This document shows, piece after piece, positions 1 through 7,895 of a DNA stretch of 26,375 nucleotides. The stretch spans positions 1-26,375 of IMG/VR virus record IMGVR_UViG_3300037549_000240; one strand, 5' to 3'. Each line of letters opens with the position of its first letter. Positions within the stretch are counted from its first letter, which is position 1. Below the pieces are notes generated by a model. That model ran no database searches. It worked only from the letters and a program-made list of their open reading frames with translations, and had not been told where the DNA came from. Source of the stretch: a virus. The translations under genes were made by a program, and so were the position numbers.

Positions 1-1
1 C

Positions 2-28
2 GCGCTCACGAACCCGGAAAACCTCTGA
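2..28 (+). CDS. C-terminal end of an upstream phage gene (partial)
   Basis: The second frame from the left edge is open and ends in TGA at 26-28, reading ALTNPENL. Seven of its eight codons end in G or C, which suits coding sequence here better than the competing frame that ends in TGA at 33-35. In Mu-like phages the gene before this module is usually a lysis or late-regulation gene, but eight residues cannot show which. Confidence 0.35.
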   Translation, partial: ALTNPENL

Positions 29-31
29 CGC

Positions 32-391
32 ATGATGCTCGCTCAAATGGAACCGGATGTTCACTGGCCGCTCACCGTCCAGGCCATCATTGGCCTGGTC
101 GGTGTGCTCTCCATTGTCTGGCTCGTTTTGAGCGTGGCCATCGCTTGTAAGAAATTGTTCGGCAAGCATCCGCCGATTCATGAAGAGCTGCGCGATCTGC
201 GCACGGAGTTCGAGAATTCCGACCTATTGCTCTCCACCGCCATCGCCGCCGAGCGGACGGCCCGCGAGAAGGCATTCGCAGACCTGGCCGTCGAACGTCG
301 GACAACCTTGGCCGAGTTGAATAAAAAAATTGACGATCTGCCCGGCAAGATCGTCGCCGACATGCTCAACACCAAAAAACTTTTCCTATGA
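32..391 (+). CDS. Small phage membrane protein with one TM segment and a helical tail
   Basis: This 119-residue protein has one clear membrane segment at about residues 15-37 (AIIGLVGVLSIVWLVLSVAI) followed by a charged, probably coiled-coil region at about 50-112. Its place just ahead of the gp26/gp27/terminase genes matches the small membrane proteins that Mu-like phages encode between endolysin and terminase. Some of those act as holins or inner-membrane spanins. The single TM with a long soluble helix fits a spanin-like or structural accessory role, but no sequence motif proves it. Start choices are ATG 32, 35 or 47; no strong Shine-Dalgarno separates them. The stop overlaps the next start (ATGA). 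Confidence 0.7.
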   Translation: MMLAQMEPDVHWPLTVQAIIGLVGVLSIVWLVLSVAIACKKLFGKHPPIHEELRDLRTEFENSDLLLSTAIAAERTAREKAFADLAVERRTTLAELNKKIDDLPGKIVADMLNTKKLFL

Positions 392-642
392 CTGATCTCG
401 AACGCAATGTGCGCGCCGCGATTTTGCGGGCGCTGCTCGCCGCCAAAGGCCCGATGCCGGAGACGGCATTGAAACAACATCTGCGCAACGTGTTCGCCCA
501 CGTCGCGTTCACCGATGGTGATCTCACGCAACGCATCCGCGAGCTGGAGACCGCCGGCATCCTCTGCGGCACCGATGATGAGATCGTCGGCACGGTTTGG
601 GATTTGACGCTGAAGGGAAAAACCCGCGCGCAACAACTGTGA
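388..642 (+). CDS. Small winged-helix protein, Mu gp26-like
   Basis: The 84-residue product is compact and mostly helical. Helix 'RNVRAAILRALLAAKG' is followed by a second helix pair and a short beta wing ('GILCGTDDEIVGTVWDLTLKGKTRAQ'). This arrangement and the ending 'W.LTLKG...A' resemble the small helix-turn-helix protein that precedes gp27 in Mu-like phages (gp26-type). Its role there is not established; packaging accessory or transcriptional functions are both possible. It starts in an ATGA overlap with the upstream gene and stops 3 bp before the next start, so it is translated as part of the packaging operon. The assignment rests on fold pattern plus position. Confidence 0.72.
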   Translation: MTDLERNVRAAILRALLAAKGPMPETALKQHLRNVFAHVAFTDGDLTQRIRELETAGILCGTDDEIVGTVWDLTLKGKTRAQQL

Positions 643-645
643 ACC

Positions 646-1233
646 ATGAGCAAAAAAATCGAATCGAAGCTGGATGCGTTTGCGGAGCGCCTCGACGCCT
701 GGTTCACGCCGAAGGAAAAGGGCGGCGACGGACTCACGCTGGCCGAAGCGCGCGAGCAGCTCGCCTTGGATGGTTGCTCGGTATCGCCGTCCACGTTGTC
801 GCGTTGGTGGCAAACGCGGCAGCGGGAAACGAATCAGAAGGAATTGTTGGGCGAGATCGTCACCAGCTCGAACCAATGCGCGTCGGTGGAAAAGGAATTT
901 GCCAAAAATCCGGCACCGGAACTGGAGACGATCATCAAGCTGCACCGCGTTTTGATTTTCAATCTGCGCACGGCGGGCCGCGAAAACCCGGACATGATCA
1001 AGCTGGCGGATCAATGCACGCGGACGGTGATGGATTATTTGTCGGGCCAGACCAAGGCCGGTCAGAAGGAACGCGAGTTGTCGCTGTCCGAGAAAAAATT
1101 CGAGGAGTTCAAATCGAAGGCCGCTGCGGCGCGGACGGAACTCGCCAAGCTGCGCGATCCGAAGGCGGCGCTCTCCGATGCGGATCGTCTCTCCATCGTG
1201 GACAAGGTGGACGAAGTGCTTGGCATCAAATAA
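646..1233 (+). CDS. Mu gp27-like protein, likely small terminase subunit (DUF3486-type)
   Basis: The 195-residue protein has a helix-turn-helix-like segment at about residues 30-60 (LTLAEAREQLALDGCSVSPS followed by TLSRWWQTRQRE). It corresponds to the N-terminal 'gydeLaewLaeqGy.iSrSalhRy' pattern of DUF3486/Mu gp27 proteins. A long helical region follows at about 85-185. In Mu, gp27 lies directly before the large terminase gp28 and is considered the DNA-recognising small subunit; the same order is seen here, with the large subunit starting 2 bp after this stop. The C-terminal region is richer in Lys/Glu than typical family members. Family membership is from pattern and synteny. Confidence 0.75.
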   Translation: MSKKIESKLDAFAERLDAWFTPKEKGGDGLTLAEAREQLALDGCSVSPSTLSRWWQTRQRETNQKELLGEIVTSSNQCASVEKEFAKNPAPELETIIKLHRVLIFNLRTAGRENPDMIKLADQCTRTVMDYLSGQTKAGQKERELSLSEKKFEEFKSKAAAARTELAKLRDPKAALSDADRLSIVDKVDEVLGIK

Positions 1234-1235
1234 TC

Positions 1236-2735
1236 ATGGCCGCGATCATCCCCAATCTCACCGTTGATTCCAGCGAGACGAAGTTAAGCAAATACTTCCT
1301 CCCGTATCAGCTCGCCTGGATTCGTGACAATGCGCGGATGCGGTTCGCGGAAAAGTCGGTGCGTATCGGTTGGACGTATGCGGACGCGTTCAAGAATGTC
1401 CGCAAACGCATCCAGGAGAAAAACCGGGACTACCTGTTTGCCACGAAGGATCAGGCCAGCGCCGTCGAGTATTTGCAGCAATGCGAAAAGTTCGCCGAGA
1501 TTTTCAACCTCACGCGCAGCATCGTCTCGCGCGGTGAATCCAGCGAGGTTATTTCCGGTAAGCTGCCGGGCGGCGAGAAGTTCACGCAGGAAGTGAAGTT
1601 CGGTTACATCAAGTTCGACACCGGGTCGCGCATCATGGCCTTCAGCTCGAACCCGTATGCGATGGCCGTCTTCGGCGGTGATGTCGGCTTGGACGAATTC
1701 GCAAAACATCAGCAGGCGGAAAAATTATGGGAGACAGCGCAAGGCCGCATCACATGGGGTTACGATCTCGGCATCTGGTCGGCGCATGACGGCACCGACA
1801 CTTTGTTCTACGTTTTCGCGCAAGAGGCTCGCGCTGGTAAAGGCGGCTGGAGTTATTACCGAGTCACGATGGAAGACGCCGTTGAACTCGGACTCGTGGA
1901 TAAAATCAATGCCGTGCGCGGCACGACGTGGACGCGCGCAGCGTTTATTCAGGACTGCAAAAATCGTGCGCGCTTGCCGGAAATCTACGAGCAGGCTTAC
2001 AACTGCAATCCGACCGGCAGCACGTCGGCCATCGTTCCCTGGGCGCAACTGGCGAACTGCCAGAAGGATTATCAGATCACGCGCTGCCATCTCGAAGCGG
2101 GTCAGATCAACGAACTGTTCGGCGCGTTCAATCCGATGATGAAGGTGTCGCGCGAGGCGCGCATTGACGGCTTCATCAAATCCACTTTCGCCCGGCTGTT
2201 CAACACGCCGCAAAAATATCGTCTCGGCTTCGACGTGGCGGCGAGCGGTGAAGGTGACTTGGCGGTGATCTACATTGATCGGAAGGAAACGCCGAACCTG
2301 AAACTCGACGGCCTGTTCACCTGCCGGACGGACGATTGGAATTTTCTCGAAACGGTTTTGTTCACGTTCAACCGCAATCTCTCCGCGCTGAAGGCGTGCG
2401 GTGATGAGACGGGCCTGGGCCGGCAAATCTGTTGGAACGCCCAGCAGTATTTTCCCGGCAGATTTACGCCGGTCAATTTCTCCAGCGACAAACACGACAT
2501 GGGCTTCGCGCTCATGAACCAATTATCCGTCGCGGAAAAACAGATGCCCAAAGATCAGCCGGACATTGCGTCTGATTATTTTGCGCTCCGCAAAATCTAC
2601 CAGGGTAAGCGTTGGGTCTTCACCGAAGGCCGCAACATGCTCCTGCCGGAAAGTCACTGCGACATCGCCTGGGGCGGTGCGCTCTCGTCGAAGGCTGACG
2701 CCAGTGCCGGCGGAATGGGAGCAATCGTCGGATGA
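1236..2735 (+). CDS. Terminase large subunit, Mu gp28-like
   Basis: This ATP-driven packaging motor and nuclease is 499 residues from ATG 1236, close to the usual family length. The ATPase half has the degenerate Walker A segment of the gp28 family at about residues 35-51 ('RFAEKSVRIGWTYADAF', comparable to 'KSRQIGWT'). It also has a Walker B motif at about 149-158 ('DVGLDEFAKH'). The nuclease half shows 'RLGFDVAASGEGDLAVIYID' at about 329-348, with its acidic metal-binding Asp, and 'CGDETGLGRQ' near 387. The open frame extends far upstream over the gp27-like gene, but ATG 1236, 2 bp after that stop, is the sensible start. The stop overlaps the next ATG (ATGA at 2732). Confidence 0.93.
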   Translation: MAAIIPNLTVDSSETKLSKYFLPYQLAWIRDNARMRFAEKSVRIGWTYADAFKNVRKRIQEKNRDYLFATKDQASAVEYLQQCEKFAEIFNLTRSIVSRGESSEVISGKLPGGEKFTQEVKFGYIKFDTGSRIMAFSSNPYAMAVFGGDVGLDEFAKHQQAEKLWETAQGRITWGYDLGIWSAHDGTDTLFYVFAQEARAGKGGWSYYRVTMEDAVELGLVDKINAVRGTTWTRAAFIQDCKNRARLPEIYEQAYNCNPTGSTSAIVPWAQLANCQKDYQITRCHLEAGQINELFGAFNPMMKVSREARIDGFIKSTFARLFNTPQKYRLGFDVAASGEGDLAVIYIDRKETPNLKLDGLFTCRTDDWNFLETVLFTFNRNLSALKACGDETGLGRQICWNAQQYFPGRFTPVNFSSDKHDMGFALMNQLSVAEKQMPKDQPDIASDYFALRKIYQGKRWVFTEGRNMLLPESHCDIAWGGALSSKADASAGGMGAIVG

Positions 2736-3136
2736 AAAAGAGCATGAACAAATCATTTCAATTTGCGCGTAAAAATGCCGCTCCGGCGGTTCCGACGCCT
2801 TATGAGGTTCAAACCGCGCTTAAATGGCTTAAAGAAGGGCAAAGCGGGCAGATTAAAGAGGGAATCCCCAACCCTTCGACGGCCTTGGTGCTCTTGGCCG
2901 GTCGGAAGGCCGTCGCTTGGGTGGACGCCGAAGACTTCCCGCGCGTCTGTAACTACCGCTGGAAGCTGGTAAAAAGCAGCCGGTATTTTTACGCCCAGGC
3001 TGATTCCTGCGGCCAGACATTTTTCCTGCATCGCCTCGTCTTGCCGGTCGAAGGGAAGATTCATTTCCGAGACGGCAATTCGCTGAACTGCAAAAAAACG
3101 AATCTCGCAGTTAAAGAGGAGGTAATCCATGCCTGA
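2732..3136 (+). CDS. Degenerate HNH-endonuclease-like protein
   Basis: The 134-residue protein resembles phage HNH endonucleases of the AP2/HNH type. Residues 60-77 ('AVAWVDAEDFPRVCNYRW') match the usual 'a.vD.eDy..v..y.W' block. 'FFLHRLVL' (His100) matches the 'lHRli' motif. 'KIHFRDGNSLNCKKTNL' (109-125) lines up with 'eVdHidgngLDNRrsNL'. In that alignment the catalytic 'DH' pair is replaced by His111-Phe112 and the 'DN' by Asn119-Cys120, so nuclease activity is doubtful. It sits between terminase and portal, a classic site for intruding HNH genes. It starts in an ATGA overlap with terminase and its end overlaps the portal start, so it is fully embedded in the operon. Confidence 0.62.
   Translation: MKKSMNKSFQFARKNAAPAVPTPYEVQTALKWLKEGQSGQIKEGIPNPSTALVLLAGRKAVAWVDAEDFPRVCNYRWKLVKSSRYFYAQADSCGQTFFLHRLVLPVEGKIHFRDGNSLNCKKTNLAVKEEVIHA
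3116..3123 (+). promoter_or_regulatory. Strong Shine-Dalgarno for the portal gene
   Basis: GAGGAGGT lies 5 bases before ATG 3129 and inside the end of the preceding gene. Most genes in this operon have weak or no visible ribosome-binding sites, so this one stands out and fixes the portal start. Confidence 0.8.
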
Positions 3137-5468
3137 AAAATTGTCATTCCTCGGACGGGTCGGACTGGCCATCACGGCCTTCGCCGAAGCCAAGTCCGTG
3201 ACGGATAAAGTGAACGCGTTCACGACCGGCAGCGACGTGGACGACGGCGGCGCAAAAATCTCCACGCCTTACGCACAGTCGGCCTGGGTGTATATCGCGG
3301 TGTCGCGCCTGGCTGAAAAAGTTTCTTCCATCCCGTTCCGTATTTCCCAGATCGGCGGCGGCAGGGCCAAACACATCCGGGCGCTCCGCAACGCCGGCGA
3401 TCCCCGGCAACGCGCGTTCGTCCGTCGCGCCCTGGGCGAGACGATTATTGAGAGCGGCGATGCGGTGGATTTGTTTGAGCGCCCGCACCCGACGATGAAC
3501 CGGCAGTTGTTTTGGGAAATGGTCGTGACGTGGAATTGTCTGCGCGGCGAATTTTTCGTGCTGCCGCTCGACGTTGCCGACAACGTGATTGATCTCACCG
3601 ATCCATCGCCGCGCGTCAAACGCTTGATCGTCGTGCCGACCGGATTGTTTTCGCACATCGTTTCTGGTTACGAGTTGCAGGGCTGGCGTTATACCGGCTC
3701 GCCGTTGCTCACGCCGATTGCGAGCCAGTTCCTTTTGCCTGGGGAAGTCATCCATTCGCGCACGCCTAATCCCTACCAGTATTGGCGCGGCATGAGTCCG
3801 CTGATGGTGGCCATGCTCGCTGCCGGCGCTGACTACGCCGCCGCTCAATACGCCAAAGGCTACTGGCTCAACAATGCCGACACCGGCGTGATCGTCACGA
3901 CCGAACAGCAGGCCGATGACACGCAGCAAAAGCAAATCCTCGCCGCGCTCAACGAACGCAAGCGCAAGGCCGGCACTGCCGACCGTCCCTTGTTTTTGTG
4001 GGGCGGGGCCAAAGTTGAGAAGCCGCAACTGTCCGGGATGGAACAACAATTCATCGAGAACCGGAAAATGAACCGTCAGGAGATCGGCGCGATTTTCAAG
4101 GTGAGCGATGCCATCATGGGATTCAGTGCCGCGACTGCGCTTTCCGGCGGCGACGCGAAAAAGTCCGAAGAGCAGAGCTTCATAGAAAACACCATCGAAC
4201 CGTTGTGCTGTCACCTCGAAGCGGCGGTTGCGCCGGTGATCACCACGTTCGGCGACGATCTGATCGGCTGGTTTGATGTGGATTCTTTGCCGGTGATGCA
4301 AGACGCGCGACGGGCGCGCATTGAAACCGCCGTGAAGATGTTTTCGCTGTCCGTGCCGATGGAAGACATCAATGCCAACCTTGATTTGGATTTGCCGATG
4401 CGGCCCTGGTATAAAAAAGGTTTCCTGGCGTTCAACCTGCAAGATGCCTCCGGCGATGCCGGTGCGCTTCCCGGCGAAGACGATCCGAACAATCCGCCAG
4501 CGGACGATGCGGAGGATAAAACCGGAGATCCATTTTCACGCATGGGCAATCTGCTCGCGGCCTTGCGGGAGCAACCTCCCGTCGTCGAGAAAAAGCCCGA
4601 CGTGATCTCGCTCTGGAAAAAACACATCACCGCGCGCAAGGCGGCGGTGAAGATGTTCCAGAACAAGACGAACAAGGTCTTGCTGAAGTTCCGCGCCCGT
4701 GCGCTGCAAAAACTTTCGTCGCTGAAGCTCGCCGACTACAAGGCCATCGCCGGCATCGCCGACATCGAAGCGAAAACGAAGTCGCTCGTGGACGTGATAT
4801 TCTCTGCCGCTGATTTCGGCGAGTCGTTGAATCACGAGCTGGAAGTTCCGTTGCGCTCGACGTTGCAGTCCGCTGGTGAAGAGCTGATGGACGAAGTCGG
4901 CAACGACGATCCGTGGAAGTATCCGCCGAAAGCCGTCCATGAATTTCTCGACTCGCGTCGGCAGAAAATCCAGGGCTGCGGTGACACCGTGCGCGCGCAA
5001 CTCAACAATGCGCTGCGTGATGGCGTCGAGGCCGGCGAGACGCACGATCAGATTGCGGCCCGTGTGAAGGAAGTGTTCAACAATCTCTCCGACGCCGAGG
5101 CCCGGCGCATCGCGATGACGGAAGTGAACGTTGCTTACAACACGGCCCGGCAACAGGCGATGGACGATGCCGGCGTGCAATACAAGGCGTGGCTATCCAG
5201 TCACGGCCCGAATGTGCGCCAAGCCCATGCGGACGCCGAGGATCAATATATTGAAACGCCGATCCTGTTGGACGAACCGTTCGAGGTCGGCGGCGAGCAG
5301 CTCATGTTCCCCGGCGATGATTCGCTCGGCGCTTCCCCTGGCAACACGATCAACTGCCAGTGCATCCAGCTCGCGGCCTTGAAGGCCGGCGAGGATGAAA
5401 AATCCGTCACGTTCAAAATCTTCGGCGTTGGTGAAATGAAGTTCCAGAAGCGCGGAGGTGCAGCATGA
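3129..5468 (+). CDS. Portal protein fused to a Mu F-type head morphogenesis domain
   Basis: This 779-residue protein combines two functions usually encoded separately. Residues from about 45 to 430 look like an HK97-family portal: 'SAWVYIAVSRLAEKVSSIPF', 'ERPHPTMN', 'EVIHSRTPNPYQYWRGMSPL', 'NRKMNRQEIGAIFKVSDAIM'. It would form the dodecameric ring through which DNA enters the head. An acidic linker (about 438-470) and a Lys-rich helical region follow. The C-terminal domain (about 620-745) has the Mu F/SPP1 gp7 signature: 'RRIAMTEVNVAYNTARQQA', 'WLSSHGPNVRQAHA', 'LDEPFEVGGEQLMFPGD', ending 'NTINCQC'. The start has a strong ribosome-binding site. The stop overlaps the next ATG. Confidence 0.92.
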   Translation: MPEKLSFLGRVGLAITAFAEAKSVTDKVNAFTTGSDVDDGGAKISTPYAQSAWVYIAVSRLAEKVSSIPFRISQIGGGRAKHIRALRNAGDPRQRAFVRRALGETIIESGDAVDLFERPHPTMNRQLFWEMVVTWNCLRGEFFVLPLDVADNVIDLTDPSPRVKRLIVVPTGLFSHIVSGYELQGWRYTGSPLLTPIASQFLLPGEVIHSRTPNPYQYWRGMSPLMVAMLAAGADYAAAQYAKGYWLNNADTGVIVTTEQQADDTQQKQILAALNERKRKAGTADRPLFLWGGAKVEKPQLSGMEQQFIENRKMNRQEIGAIFKVSDAIMGFSAATALSGGDAKKSEEQSFIENTIEPLCCHLEAAVAPVITTFGDDLIGWFDVDSLPVMQDARRARIETAVKMFSLSVPMEDINANLDLDLPMRPWYKKGFLAFNLQDASGDAGALPGEDDPNNPPADDAEDKTGDPFSRMGNLLAALREQPPVVEKKPDVISLWKKHITARKAAVKMFQNKTNKVLLKFRARALQKLSSLKLADYKAIAGIADIEAKTKSLVDVIFSAADFGESLNHELEVPLRSTLQSAGEELMDEVGNDDPWKYPPKAVHEFLDSRRQKIQGCGDTVRAQLNNALRDGVEAGETHDQIAARVKEVFNNLSDAEARRIAMTEVNVAYNTARQQAMDDAGVQYKAWLSSHGPNVRQAHADAEDQYIETPILLDEPFEVGGEQLMFPGDDSLGASPGNTINCQCIQLAALKAGEDEKSVTFKIFGVGEMKFQKRGGAA
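5454..5460 (+). promoter_or_regulatory. Shine-Dalgarno for the 55-residue Cys-rich gene
   Basis: GGAGGTG ends 4 bases before ATG 5465. It lies within the last codons of the portal gene and supports the small overlapping gene as a real one. Confidence 0.65.
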
Positions 5469-5632
5469 GCAAAAAAATTGTGGTGATTCAAAAATTAGAA
5501 AGCTGTGCGCGCTGTGGCGGAAATCATCGCCGCCTTGAATTCAGAAAACTCAAATTTCCATGTGGTGATTTAACCCACTGGTGTCCATGCCCGAAAAACA
5601 AGCAACCAATCCTTTTGAAACTCGTATCATGA
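5465..5632 (+). CDS. Small Cys-rich, probably zinc-binding protein
   Basis: This 55-residue open frame has a good GGAGGTG ribosome-binding site. It starts in an ATGA overlap with the portal stop and ends in an ATGA overlap with the likely protease start. It contains Cys at residues 14, 17, 33, 40 and 42, as 'CARCGGNH' followed by 'FPCGDLTHWCPCP'. The CxxC pair plus the later Cys/His residues fit a small zinc ribbon or knuckle. I do not recognise a family. Its position between portal-Mu F and protease suggests a head-assembly accessory or a small nucleic-acid-binding protein; that is inference. Confidence 0.68.
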   Translation: MSKKIVVIQKLESCARCGGNHRRLEFRKLKFPCGDLTHWCPCPKNKQPILLKLVS

Positions 5633-6339
5633 AAACACTTCTCGAACTCCAAAACGAATTTGGCAAACGCCTGGTAAAACTTCACACCGGCGCGGACGGT
5701 ATCCAATGCGGCCTGCACGTGAAAGCCAAACAATTGGACGGCGATCAGCCGATTGTTTCCTTTGTCGCCAGCGACGGCAGCGTTGACCGTTACAACGAAG
5801 TGATCCTGCCGACCGCGTGGGGCGACTTCAAAAACTTCAAGCGCAATCCGGTGATCACCGATTGCCACAACTATTCGAGCATCGGCTTCACGCTCGGCAA
5901 GGCCGTGCGCTACGCCGTCAACGCAGCCGGCCAGTTGGAAAACGACGTGCTGTTCGCGCTCTGCAATCCCCTGGGGAAAATCGCCTACGACATGGCGCGC
6001 CAGGGATTCTGCCCTACGCAATCGGTCGGCTTCATCCCGGAGGCGTGGACGAACGGCAACGCGCAAGGCCAGCCCGACCGCACTTACTCGAAGTGTGATC
6101 TGCTCGAAATCGCTTTGACCGTGGTGCCGGCAAACCAGAACGCGACGAACATCAAGAAAGCGTTCGAGGCCGGCGCGCTGGAGAAATCCGATCTGCGCGA
6201 ACTCGCGCAATGGCTCAAACAATTTTGCAGTGACGAAAACCCAGACCCGGCAGGCAAGGGAAGCGCATCCGCCGCCGGTGTCCATGATGCGCAGTTATTG
6301 CAGTTGGCGCGGACAGCAAAAAATCTGCTCGCAAATTAA
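5629..6339 (+). CDS. HK97-type prohead protease
   Basis: The 236-residue serine protease should process the capsid scaffold during head maturation. The catalytic His is probably His80 in 'NPVITDCHNYSSIGFTLGKA', corresponding to the family's 'vl..Hd....iGk' block. The nucleophile is Ser132 in 'CPTQSVGFIPEAW', matching 'lSvGf'. The block 'CDLLEIALTVVPANQNAT' matches 'LlEvSlvpvPAnp.A'. The frame is open further upstream (GTG 5581, ATG 5587), but ATG 5629 overlaps the preceding stop as ATGA like most starts here, and gives a normal N-terminus. The major capsid gene follows 27 bp later, the standard order. Confidence 0.9.
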   Translation: MKTLLELQNEFGKRLVKLHTGADGIQCGLHVKAKQLDGDQPIVSFVASDGSVDRYNEVILPTAWGDFKNFKRNPVITDCHNYSSIGFTLGKAVRYAVNAAGQLENDVLFALCNPLGKIAYDMARQGFCPTQSVGFIPEAWTNGNAQGQPDRTYSKCDLLEIALTVVPANQNATNIKKAFEAGALEKSDLRELAQWLKQFCSDENPDPAGKGSASAAGVHDAQLLQLARTAKNLLAN

Positions 6340-6366
6340 CAACATTAACCAAAGGAAAATTCGATT

Positions 6367-7809
6367 ATGAAAACGTTCTTAAAGAAATTCCGCCACACGA
6401 TCTCGCTGTTGGCGGTCGTCACGCTCGCCGTCTGCGCCGTGATGCTCGGCATGAATCCCGGCGCGACTTTTGTCTGCGTCTGTCTGTATCAACTCGCACA
6501 GCTCGCCATGAATAAACGCACGGCCATGTGTTACACCACGGCCTTGTCCGAACAGCAGATCAAAGAGTTCGGCGAAATCCTGGAATCGTTCAAAGGCTAT
6601 GGCGAGATGTTCAAGCAGTTGAAAGACCTCGGCTCCGTCGAAGGTGGGTTTGCGGCGATCAAGCTGCTGCCTCAACTGCTGAAGACGGCCACGCTGCGTG
6701 GCGATGAACTCGACGGCGAAGTCAAACGCCTGAAGAAACAACTGCTCTCGCGTTCCAATCTTGCCGCTGTTCGTCGCAACGGCCAGGTGAGCATCGAATG
6801 CGCGCAGTTCCTCGGTTCGGCGTTCGTCATCGGCAACGCCAAGTCCGGTCGGCTTGACCTGCTCGACGCCGGCCCGCGCGAGAAACTGTTCGCCGAAGCC
6901 AAATCGTTCCTCGGCATGGAAGCGAAAGCCGCCATCGGCACGGGAGACATTCCGCTGCCCGTCGAGTATTACGGCGAAGTCCGGGAACTGATCAGCGACT
7001 TCGGCGTCGCCCGCAAGAAGATGATGATCTTCCCGATTGGCCGTGGCACTGCCAAGCCGCCGCGCTTCAAAACGCGTCCGGCCTTCGGCAGCATCGCCAT
7101 GAGTGCGGCCTTCGCTGAAAAAAATCCGCAGATTGATTTTGCCTCGTTGGAATCGCACAAGGTCGGCGGCATCGTCCGTCTGCCGCGCGAGATTGACGAG
7201 CAGAGCATTGTGCCGATGGGCCAGTTCCTGGCGAAGTATGGCGCGGTGGAATTCGCCCGCGCCGAAGACACCTGGGCGTTCCTCGCCGATGGCAGCAATA
7301 CCTACGAGCAGGTCAAGGGCATCGTCCAGATCGCGCGTGACAAGGGCACCACGATTGTCCTGGACGCCGGCAAGACGAAGCCGAGCGACGCGACGCTCAC
7401 GGACTTCCGCAACCTGCGCACGAAAGTGAACAAGGCGGCGTTGAGCGCGACGCGCTCGGCGTATTATCTGGACACCACGTGGGAAACCACGCTGCGCAAG
7501 TTCAACACGAAGGACGATCTCTACGTCTATGTGCGCCAGCCGGACGGCAGCGCCACGCTGGATGGTTATCCGATCATCTGGACGGACGTATTGACGCCTT
7601 ACGGCCAGGTGGCCACGCCGGACAGCCCGCTCGCCGTCTTCGGCGCGCTGGATTACTGGTGGATGGGCGAGCGCAATGCGCCTCGCATGGACTTCTCCTC
7701 GGACGTGTTCTTCGCGACCGACGAACTCGCCACGCGCTTCCTCGAAGAATACGACTTCGATTATCAGCAGGGCGATGTCACCTCCGCGTTGCTCACCGCC
7801 GCGCAATAA
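6367..7809 (+). CDS. HK97-fold major capsid protein with a hydrophobic N-terminal extension
   Basis: The protein is 480 residues. Residues about 60-150 form the helical scaffold (delta) region normally removed by the prohead protease; the HK97 fold follows. Recognisable blocks are 'GGIVRLPREIDEQSIVPMGQ', 'AVEFARAEDTWAFLADGSNT', 'TDFRNLRTKVNKAALSATRS', 'LDGYPIIWTDVL' and 'AVFGALDYWWMGERNAPRMD'. Unusually, the first 48 residues carry basic residues followed by two hydrophobic stretches ('ISLLAVVTLAVCAVMLGM' and 'ATFVCVCLYQLAQLAM'). The start at 6367 is supported by AAAGGA 10 bases upstream. An internal ATG at 6508 would remove the hydrophobic part but has no visible ribosome-binding site. Confidence 0.9.
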   Translation: MKTFLKKFRHTISLLAVVTLAVCAVMLGMNPGATFVCVCLYQLAQLAMNKRTAMCYTTALSEQQIKEFGEILESFKGYGEMFKQLKDLGSVEGGFAAIKLLPQLLKTATLRGDELDGEVKRLKKQLLSRSNLAAVRRNGQVSIECAQFLGSAFVIGNAKSGRLDLLDAGPREKLFAEAKSFLGMEAKAAIGTGDIPLPVEYYGEVRELISDFGVARKKMMIFPIGRGTAKPPRFKTRPAFGSIAMSAAFAEKNPQIDFASLESHKVGGIVRLPREIDEQSIVPMGQFLAKYGAVEFARAEDTWAFLADGSNTYEQVKGIVQIARDKGTTIVLDAGKTKPSDATLTDFRNLRTKVNKAALSATRSAYYLDTTWETTLRKFNTKDDLYVYVRQPDGSATLDGYPIIWTDVLTPYGQVATPDSPLAVFGALDYWWMGERNAPRMDFSSDVFFATDELATRFLEEYDFDYQQGDVTSALLTAAQ

Positions 7810-7825
7810 CTGAACTGACATTCAT

Positions 7826-7852
7826 CCCGCGCCGGACAGCCAACGGCGCGGG
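7826..7852 (+). terminator. GC-rich hairpin after the capsid gene
   Basis: CCCGCGCCG at 7826-7834 pairs perfectly with CGGCGCGGG at 7844-7852 across a 9-base loop, 16 bp after the capsid stop. There is no T-run after it, so it is not a classical intrinsic terminator. It could act as a partial terminator or as a 3' stabiliser that keeps capsid mRNA abundant relative to downstream genes. Confidence 0.6.
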
Positions 7853-7895
7853 GCTTCAAACCAAAATAAAAGAACCATTAACGAAAGGTTATACG

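Noticed and set aside
178-1014. Long minus-strand open frame over the first three phage genes
   Set aside because: Arg/Leu-rich composition and exact antiparallel overlap with well-supported + strand genes; a high-GC shadow. The same applies to the other long minus-strand frames under the phage genes, such as those at 3144-4442, 6379-7821 and 15526-17421.
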